From: Reticulitermes speratus
Lineage: Eukaryota; Arthropoda; Insecta; Blattodea; Rhinotermitidae
DNA: 64,000 bases
Direction of reading: 5' to 3'
Assembly: GCA_021186555.1 (NCBI GenBank)
Contig: JAJKFL010000008.1
Span: forward strand, 11,463,936 to 11,527,935
The stretch's first letter is position 1. Each line of letters begins with the position of its first letter. Of this stretch, positions 58,041 to 64,000 are shown one piece after another. The notes under the pieces are model-generated. The model saw nothing but the letters and a program-made list of their open reading frames with translations, did no database searches and was not told the origin of the DNA. The position numbers and the translations under genes were made by a program.

Positions 58041-58042
58041 TT

Positions 58043-58262
58043 ATGGAAGCAGAAAATACGTTATGGTGTTCGCAAATCCCATCATTGGACCTTATCCAAA
58101 GTCAGCTGAATTCAATCCACGCCTTCACGTCTCCGAAATGGCCTCTTCATTCAGGTTACCCCACTAAAATTATAAGCGCATTCCTCATCTCTCCCATGCG
58201 TGCTGCATACTCTTCAAAATTCATCATCCTTGCCAATTTGCCGTACATAACCGTTCTCTGAC
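58043..58262. repeat. dispersed repeat with a recurrent spurious ORF
   Basis: An open stretch reads PKWPLHSGYPTKIISAFLIS and PMRAAYSSKFIILANL. Similar peptides (GFPTK...LISPMRATCPAHLIL) recur in unrelated animal genomes and come from a repeat, not a host gene. Its class is unclear to me. Confidence 0.4.
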
Positions 58263-58699
58263 CTCCGTCGTTTATTCACTTTCGTAGTTGATATGGCTTT
58301 ATTATATGATAACTATAATACATGACACAGATTATAATCAGCTCCCTGTATCCCAAAACACCATTTCAGTATAATTCTCCCTTCAGCGAAATCACGGTAC
58401 AAAGATTGCTAATAAAGCCATTACAAATGTGGCAGAGCTCAAATATTTGGGAATGACACTAACAAATCAAAATTGCATGCATCAAAGAATTAAGATTAAA
58501 TCAACCTCAGGGAATGCATGCTCGGTCTAAAAGCTTTTGTCTTCCCCTTTAATACATAAGAAGGTACTATAATTTTGCCACATATACACCACAGTGTATG
58601 TCAAGTTTCTATTAGCGGTTAGTAACACTCACTGTTTTCGTTTACACAGTATGTGGTGATACCAAATAGATAAATGAATGTTGAAGTGAACGTGACCTT

Positions 58700-58746
58700 G
58701 AACCCCTGATGATGGCTCTGTTGCAGCCGAAACATATGTACAGTTA
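58700..58746 (+). ncRNA. hammerhead ribozyme-like motif with canonical CTGATGA core
   Basis: CTGATGA at 58706-58712, stem II GGCT/AGCC, GAAA at 58729-58732, stem III AC/GT with loop ATAT, A at 58740, then CAGTT. Stem I pairs only through AAC/GTT with two mismatches next to the core. Followed by AATAAAGTGCATTTGTTGG, shared with the repeat at 27600. Confidence 0.45.
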
Positions 58747-58837
58747 GCGGACATGCTTAAGAAATAAAGTGCATTTGTTGGTTTAATTGTTGAGTTATAT
58801 CAAAATGCACGGTGAACACAACGTAAAATTTATATGC

Positions 58838-58925
58838 TGAGGGTGTTCGAGAATAGGGTGATGAGGAGGATATTTGAGCCTAAGAGGGAGGAAGTGACAG
58901 GGGGGCTGGAGGAGTTTCCATCTTC
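58838..58925 (+). mobile_element. non-LTR retrotransposon ORF fragment
   Basis: Reads LRVFENRVMRRIFEPKREEV, a segment lying upstream of the tail blocks in the same family (typically RVLRRIFGPKRDEVTG). Confidence 0.65.
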
Positions 58926-58929
58926 TCTT

Positions 58930-58995
58930 ATCTTCCCAAAGGGCCCGTGAGCAAAAGCTCCGGATGCACCGCAGCCTTAGGCTTATTGTGCAGCC
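58930..58995 (-). mobile_element. SINE family B 3' fragment
   Basis: Reverse complement of the GCACAATAAGCCTAAGG and GGTGCATCCGGAGC blocks seen at 47850. It joins a retrotransposon ORF fragment on the left and the RNase H pseudogene on the right. Confidence 0.55.
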
Positions 58996-59268
58996 ATGTG
59001 TTGTTCTGTCAGCATAGACTCATTAACACTATGTCTTACAAAGCGACACAAGTCTTTTAATGAGGCCGTGCTTCCCAAATATATTATAACGCTAGCGAGC
59101 CAAGGCCTCGCAACAGCAAATAATATGGTAAGCTGTTTCAGTCTCCAACTTGCAGAATCTGCAGTTTGGATCACCATCAAACAGGCCCATGATGATCAGG
59201 TGCTTCTTCACAGAAGCATGGCCCGTGAGGACTGCAACTACGATGCTTAGTTTAAGCAGGTCATCAGC
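58990..59268 (-). pseudogene. frameshifted C-terminal zinc-binding tail of the same retrotransposon ORF
   Basis: In the shifted frame the sequence reads VLTGHASVKKHLIIMGL, then CRFCKLETETAYHIICCC, a C-x2-C...H...C arrangement that follows RNase H in R1/jockey-type ORFs. An in-frame TAG follows ALAR, so the copy carries a stop as well as the frameshift. The strand and order continue the element above. Confidence 0.75.
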
Positions 59269-60341
59269 TCTTTTCTTGCATGGTCTACTAACAAAAGTTT
59301 ACCATGTCTGTAACATGGTACATTTTTCCAGGTAGTGTAGTGTTGAGTCTCGGTCCAGTTCTTGATTGCGACTCTTTGCTGAACACCTGGGTATTCCAAG
59401 AGCCGGCTCTGGGCCGGTAACGTCATCGCTGCACCTTGCCTAGCAAGTTTGCCAGTGTTTTCGTTGCCTGGGATGCCACAATTTCCCGGCACCCATATGA
59501 GGGTAACCTCATTCCGGTTTGCCAGCACAGAGAGAGCATCCAAGCATTCTGCAACCAGTTTTGAAGTCACTTTCGAGCTACTAAGAGCCTTAAGTGCAGC
59601 CGGGCTATCAGAAAAAATAAGGATCCGCTTATGTCTATAAACCCTTCTTATAGTTTCATATGCACATTGTAAAATGACATATATTTCGGTTTGGAATACC
59701 GTGGCATATTTGCCCAGAGAGAAACTAATGCTTCTCTCTGGTCTTCTGCCATAAATACCAGCCCCTGTCCCTGAATCAGCCCTAGAGCCGTCAGTAAACC
59801 AGATTAAGGCATCCTCAGGGTCTTTGTTTTTCCAGTATTCCTGGTCTATTTTAATCACAAAGTTTTTAGAATAATGATAAACTGGTATGATGTAGTCCGA
59901 CCGCATTTCAAGTAAAGGGTCACCTACATTATTCCAGATAGTTAGCAACCCTGACACTGTTCTAGGAACATTCAATTGCTTATAAATTTGAAGTCTATAG
60001 AGTGCCATCCTCGCCTCCGCCATGATCAACAGATCTAGAGGAGTCAGATTCAGTAGCACTTCCATTGCTGCAGTAGGGGTCGATTTCATAGCCCCAGTGA
60101 TAGCTAAACTGGCCATTCTTTGAATCCTGCCTGACTGAGTTTTGGTGCTTTTTTGCTTAACCTTGGGCCACCAATCCAAGGCTGCATGGAAAATGGAAGG
60201 TCTAATTACCCTAGTATAGAGCCAATGCACCATAGTAGGTCTACGGCCCCATTTCTTACCATACATGCGTCTAGCCACCCCAGAGGTGGTTTTCGCTTTT
60301 CTAATTATTTTCTGTAAATGTTTGTTCCAAGGAGTTTCCAT
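59247..60341 (-). pseudogene. 5'-truncated non-LTR retrotransposon: RT C-terminus plus RNase H (jockey/R1-like)
   Basis: An open frame of 364 codons covers the end of a reverse-transcriptase ORF. Near the N-terminus are LYTRVIRPSIFHAALDWWP and LAITGAMKSTPTAAMEVLL, typical of the post-RT thumb region. An RNase H domain follows with catalytic acids in FTDGSR (D), FQTEIYVIL (E) and IFSDSPAAL (D); the fourth position reads GNEN where GNExAD is usual, so the last Asp is missing. The RT palm domain is absent. The frame ends at about 59247, but the expected C-terminal domain continues in another frame, so there is a one-base frameshift near 59265. This is a dead copy. Confidence 0.85.
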
Positions 60342-60369
60342 GATTATGCTCTTCGCAAAATGTTATGAA

Positions 60370-60855
60370 ACAGGAAAAGTTTTCCCTGTCCGCGCCATGA
60401 AGGCATATTGGGGGAGTAGAGGTATAGCACCACTCATTCTTAACATCTGCACTAGGCGGAGGTGAGTGGTTAACTGAGGGGTGTCCATCCCGCGGCCCGC
60501 CAGGTTGTTATGCTGCCAGCGACCACATTTGTAAATTACACATATATTGTACAAATTACACAACAATTTAGGCCGTTGGGTGTACCACTTGTTATGACTT
60601 TTAAACGTGCGGCCCGCAAACCAGCTATAATAACTGTTGTGGCCCTTTGCAGGGGGGGGGGGGGGGGGGAGTTGGACACCCCTGGATTAACTTCACGATC
60701 CGGCCGCTTTATCCCCCTTGAAAGAACCCCGGTGCCATCGAATAGGAGGCTAGGTGGGCCCCAGAGCCGGTCTGGACTTTTTTTGGAAAAGAACCTTCCA
60801 ACCAATAGCCTAGTCGATACAACGACTACACTACTCCGGCTCAGGCCAATGTTAT
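60370..60855 (-). mobile_element. SINE family A copy interrupted by a hAT-like element
   Basis: Minus-strand tRNA-derived SINE. The tail (TTTTCCCTGTCCGCGCCATG) is at the low-coordinate end and the body resumes after 60692 with CTTCACGATCCGGCCGC. The tRNA-like head is degraded near 60850. Confidence 0.8.
60476..60684. mobile_element. hAT-like non-autonomous element inserted in a SINE, 8-bp target duplication
   Basis: Ends are (G)AGGGGTGTCCATCC at 60476 and GGACACCCCTG at 60674-60684, an imperfect terminal inverted repeat. The flanking octamers GGTTAACT (60468-60475) and GATTAACT (60685-60692) are a target duplication with one change; in uninterrupted copies of the host SINE this site reads GGTTAACTTCACG. 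The interior carries GCGGCCCGC motifs and a run of about 18 G. Confidence 0.82.
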
Positions 60856-61049
60856 CAGGGTGATCTAATCAAGAAGGGGTTAAGATGGACAGGGCATTGG
60901 CACGTATAGGGGAGGACGAAAAATAAACATGATCTGCCCTTGTGGAGCAATGACCGACCTTCAACAGGCAGCGAGTTTCATATGCGTAATGTGTATGAAG
61001 CGACATATTCGGACGCATCGGTTTGCAGTGCTGTAATGTATTAGACTAT

Positions 61050-61335
61050 AGTTATACCGCCAGTATAGTGACTAGGCTACGGGCTGGACGCGCGGGGGTT
61101 CGAATCCCGGCAGGAGCAAGACTTATCTTCTCCAAAACTTCCAGACCTGCTCTGGGGCCCACCCATCACCCTGTTCAGTAGGCACCGGGGTTCCTTTCCC
61201 GGGGGTAAAGCAACCGGGGCGTGAAGTTCACCACGTACGTCCATCTAGTGCCGACGTTAAGAATGAGCGGAGCTATACCTCTATCCCCCTATACGCCTTC
61301 ATGGTGTGGACATGGACAACTTTACCATTTTACGG
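61050..61335 (+). mobile_element. SINE family A, full length
   Basis: Plus copy with A-box region ATAGTGACTAGGCTACGGGC, B box GGGGTTCGAATCCCGGC, body ATCTAGTGCCGACGTTAAG and tail GGACAACTTTACC. A degenerate plus copy may follow at 61870-62070. Confidence 0.85.
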
Positions 61336-61504
61336 CTGTAACGCATCTCTTAACACTACAGCCTAACAGTGCTGCCGTTAGGAAACACGACTAGGGAAGG
61401 TGGATTGGTGGCTCATGAGTTATGTATTCTTAACAACACTGTATCAACGTCAGAGGTTACTTAGCGCCGAGTTGTGCGCGTAAATAATCACGTTACGTGA
61501 AGTG

Positions 61505-61650
61505 ACTGGGGCCTATTTCAAGGTACTAAGCGACATTCGCCTGGAGTGACCGAGCAATACCACGGGAAACCAGGCAGGATAGCCTGTATCTCATCGAAGA
61601 TTCGAACCGGGCACATCCTGAATGACGTCAGAAAAGTTTACTGCTGTAAT
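61505..61650 (-). mobile_element. SINE family C copy
   Basis: GGGGCCTATTTCAAGGTACT, CGCCTGGAGTGACCGAG and AAGATTCGAACCGGGCAC (minus-strand B box). A second partial copy, with GGAGGAAAACCATTTAAACC and CGAAGCCGGGACC, follows at 61740-61850. Confidence 0.65.
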
Positions 61651-62934
61651 CAAAATTATGAATGTCAATAGACAGTGTAAAAGGAGGAGGAGTGACGTTG
61701 CTTAAAACTGCCATCATTAAATTGTCCGTCATTCACCTATAGGGACCGGAGGAAAACCATTTAAACCTCAGGTTAATCGATTTCTGGGTCGAAAATCGAA
61801 GCCGGGACCTCCAGAATATAAGCAGACATCATAATTACTGACCCACAGTGACATACTGAGTAACTTGTCTAGACAGGAAGAGACTGAAATATCGTACCTT
61901 ACAACAAGCCGTCCTGAAATGGATACCAACAGCTTCCCGGAGTGAAAGCAACTGTGGAATCCAGTTCACCACCCACTCTCCTCCACCTGGTTCAGAGGAC
62001 AAAATTGCCTAGAGAGTTGTCTACGCGCCCCCTATGCGCCTTTATGCTGTAGACTTTTAAGTACACGAGCAAATTTACTATTACCTTCACTTGTTTGTTT
62101 ATTTAACTCTTTATCGGTTTCCCCTTTAGGCCTGTTTTCCGGGCATTCACTTCAGCAAAGTCAATAATAAATTCCTTGGAATTCAGTGACACTGATTTAA
62201 TGCTGTCTTTACTCAAGAGAATGCAGTTGATCTGCACAGCATGGGTAGAGTCCCTAACACTCGCCAAGACGGTCGGGAGAAAACAAATAGATCCTGTCAA
62301 AAAACATGAGTCTGTATCACTGCGTGACGTAGTTTTTTTTTAAACAAATACTGGTCGCTATTTGTTAGGTGTTTCGTTTGTAAAAATGCCTAAAGTCAAA
62401 TTTATGCACAGCTCTAATCACATAGGACACTACAGAAAATAAATGTCTTATCTCACACACAAAACATGAGAGCACTTCAGCCCAGTGTGTTTTTGACTAG
62501 AATACATCGGTTACTACTCACTTAACAAGAGACGGTCGGCTTTTCCTAGCGCAACGCATTGCCAAGGTCAACTACGAACTCCACAGAGAGTAACTGTACT
62601 TGTACGTAAAGCCAGCAATCTGGAGCAATTTGAATCATTGTTACTATTTAAGACCCATTTTAATATTATCCCCGTCTTACTTTTATGATACCGGAATATA
62701 TTTTTTTTGGCTAATATTTTTGTTGACTTCCTGCGCTTGATTTTGTAGTTCAAAATCAGTGGTTGAGAAACACTGATGTAGTCTGCTTTTCTCATCACCC
62801 TGTTTATTTCCTCCCTCGCCGGTCCAGCATTCTGCTCAGCAATCTGTTCTCAAACACCCGCAATAAATATTTGATATTTCCTAAAGGAAATGTTCGAGAA
62901 TTCTTTGTTGAATTGAATTCGGAGTTTCATAAAT

Positions 62935-63155
62935 GTCGTCCTATAACCTGCCATAAAGGCAGAGGGGGAGTAGACCTATAATTCTAGTCTTAACATCGGT
63001 ACTACATGGGGTGGGTGATTAACGCCACGCCCTGGCCGCTTTACCCTCGGGAATGACCCGGTACCCATTGTATAGGAGGCTGTGTGGCCCTCAGGGCCAG
63101 TCTGGACGGGTGAAAAATCTCGCCCCTACCGCGATTCGATCCCCGGACCGTTATA
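62935..63155 (-). mobile_element. SINE family A
   Basis: Minus copy: CCATAAAGGCAGAGGGGGAG, GTGATTAACGCCACGCCCTG and B box CGCGATTCGATCCCCGG. Confidence 0.8.
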
Positions 63156-63159
63156 ATTA

Positions 63160-63795
63160 GGGACTTAGCTTTGCTGTCCGAGAAGGTGGGGGAATGACTG
63201 AGACACATAACCACAAAGCTCAGTCCTGAAGTGTGGAAGTGATTATATACGAATGAAGAAAATTCGATTGACTTTAGGAGGTAATGACGGATAAAAATTC
63301 AGGTCATGACAGAAGTAAATACGAACATTACTTGTGAAGTAGGTCAAGTTGGAATAATCTGTCTTGATTACGGCACTAGAGTAGGTACACGGGTGCTCTT
63401 CACTTGTTATCTTCATATCGACTTAACTTTTGTTCCCTTTTAATATAAAACCGTGTCTTCCCGTTTGTTATACGTCACAATCTGTCATAGCGACATTTAA
63501 ACACATTACACAAGCACTGATTGACATAATCATCCACTTTTCAATTACGCAACTGTTTTCAGTGCCGGCAGCTTGAAGTAGAAGTACTAGACCGACAAGG
63601 CGGTTCAAAAAGTCACTCTGGCTGCTAAGCCCTGCTTTTAAACCGTGGAGCCTACCGAAGTTTGCCATCGAGTTTGTTGCTATTTCTACTTCATATTGTG
63701 TAATTCCCACGGACAGGCTGTTCGAGTTTTCTCGGTCTTTTACCGCAGTCGATCTGCGTTAGTCGATTTACGGTACTCGATCTACGTACATCCTG
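63160..63795. other. no recognisable gene
   Basis: Unique-looking sequence between two SINE A copies. An 80-codon minus ORF at 63468-63710 has no family resemblance and no splice context. Confidence 0.5.
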
Positions 63796-63799
63796 GTTA

Positions 63800-64000
63800 A
63801 AATAAAGTTGTCCTTGTGCATGCCATGGAGGAATGTAGGAAGTGGAGGTGTCGCTACAAGCATTATTGGCCTTGGTATTTGGAGGTGAATGGTAACCTTC
63901 AGACCCCAGCCGCTTTAGTCCTGGGAAGGAGCCCCAAGGTACGAAGTGGGCCCCAGAACCGATCTGGACTCTTGAGAGAATAAAAAATATTCAGCCCCTG
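63800..64000 (-). mobile_element. SINE family A, cut by the window end
   Basis: Minus copy beginning AAAATAAAGTTGTCCTTGTG; the body continues to the last base. The head lies outside the window. Confidence 0.75.

Overview
This is a window of an insect nuclear genome. It is AT-rich, intron-rich and packed with tRNA-derived SINEs, non-LTR retrotransposon tails, DNA-transposon remnants and tandem repeats. There is no operon structure. The SINE and retroelement types, and the protein sequences, fit a hemimetabolous insect; a cockroach or termite (Blattodea) is my best guess, by inference from repeat types only.

Three host genes are supported. (1) A complete minus-strand gene (CDS 52953 down to 31672) encodes a BAR-domain RhoGAP of the RICH/ARHGAP17-ARHGAP44 (nadrin) family. 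I assembled 15 coding exons by hand. All splice sites are GT/AG, every intron phase matches across its junction, and the sum is 2973 nt = 990 residues plus stop. The protein is an N-BAR domain, a RhoGAP domain with its arginine finger, a long Ser/Pro-rich tail and a C-terminal PDZ ligand. (2) Head-to-head with it, the first coding exon of an MFSD11-like (UNC93-related) membrane protein lies on the plus strand at 56494-56586. The rest of that gene was not recognised in the window. (3) The first coding exon of an ABCA-type ABC transporter lies on the minus strand at 11589-11863. A well-formed exon of uncertain identity (2634-2802, plus) is a fourth candidate; it weakly resembles the N-terminus of protein farnesyltransferase beta.

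Layout. 1-5.6 kb: mostly non-coding, one candidate exon, SINE and foldback fragments. 5.6-11.5 kb: a run of tandem repeats (compound tetranucleotide array, 27-bp minisatellite, 60-bp satellite with 14 near-identical units, GTAT/GTAC microsatellite) and a foldback element. 11.6-11.9 kb: ABCA exon. 12-29 kb: dense transposon graveyard, including a hAT/pogo/jockey nest, several SINE families, a 42-bp tandem array and a duplicated Tigger-type transposase tail. 29-31.6 kb: non-coding with a perfect 53-bp inverted repeat. 31.7-53 kb: RhoGAP gene with SINE, mariner and minisatellite insertions in its introns. 55-56.5 kb: divergent promoter region. 56.6-64 kb: MFSD11 intron or intergenic DNA with an RNase H pseudogene and SINEs.

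The most interesting non-standard signal is a set of short motifs that match the hammerhead ribozyme layout: CTGANGA, a stem II hairpin, GAAA, then AC-loop-GT and A. They recur in foldback or inverted-repeat elements at about 10.1, 10.3, 10.6, 27.4, 34.1, 48.1 and 58.7 kb. Hammerheads of this kind are known in Penelope-like retroelements. Several copies retain stem I or stem II pairing, which a chance match would not.
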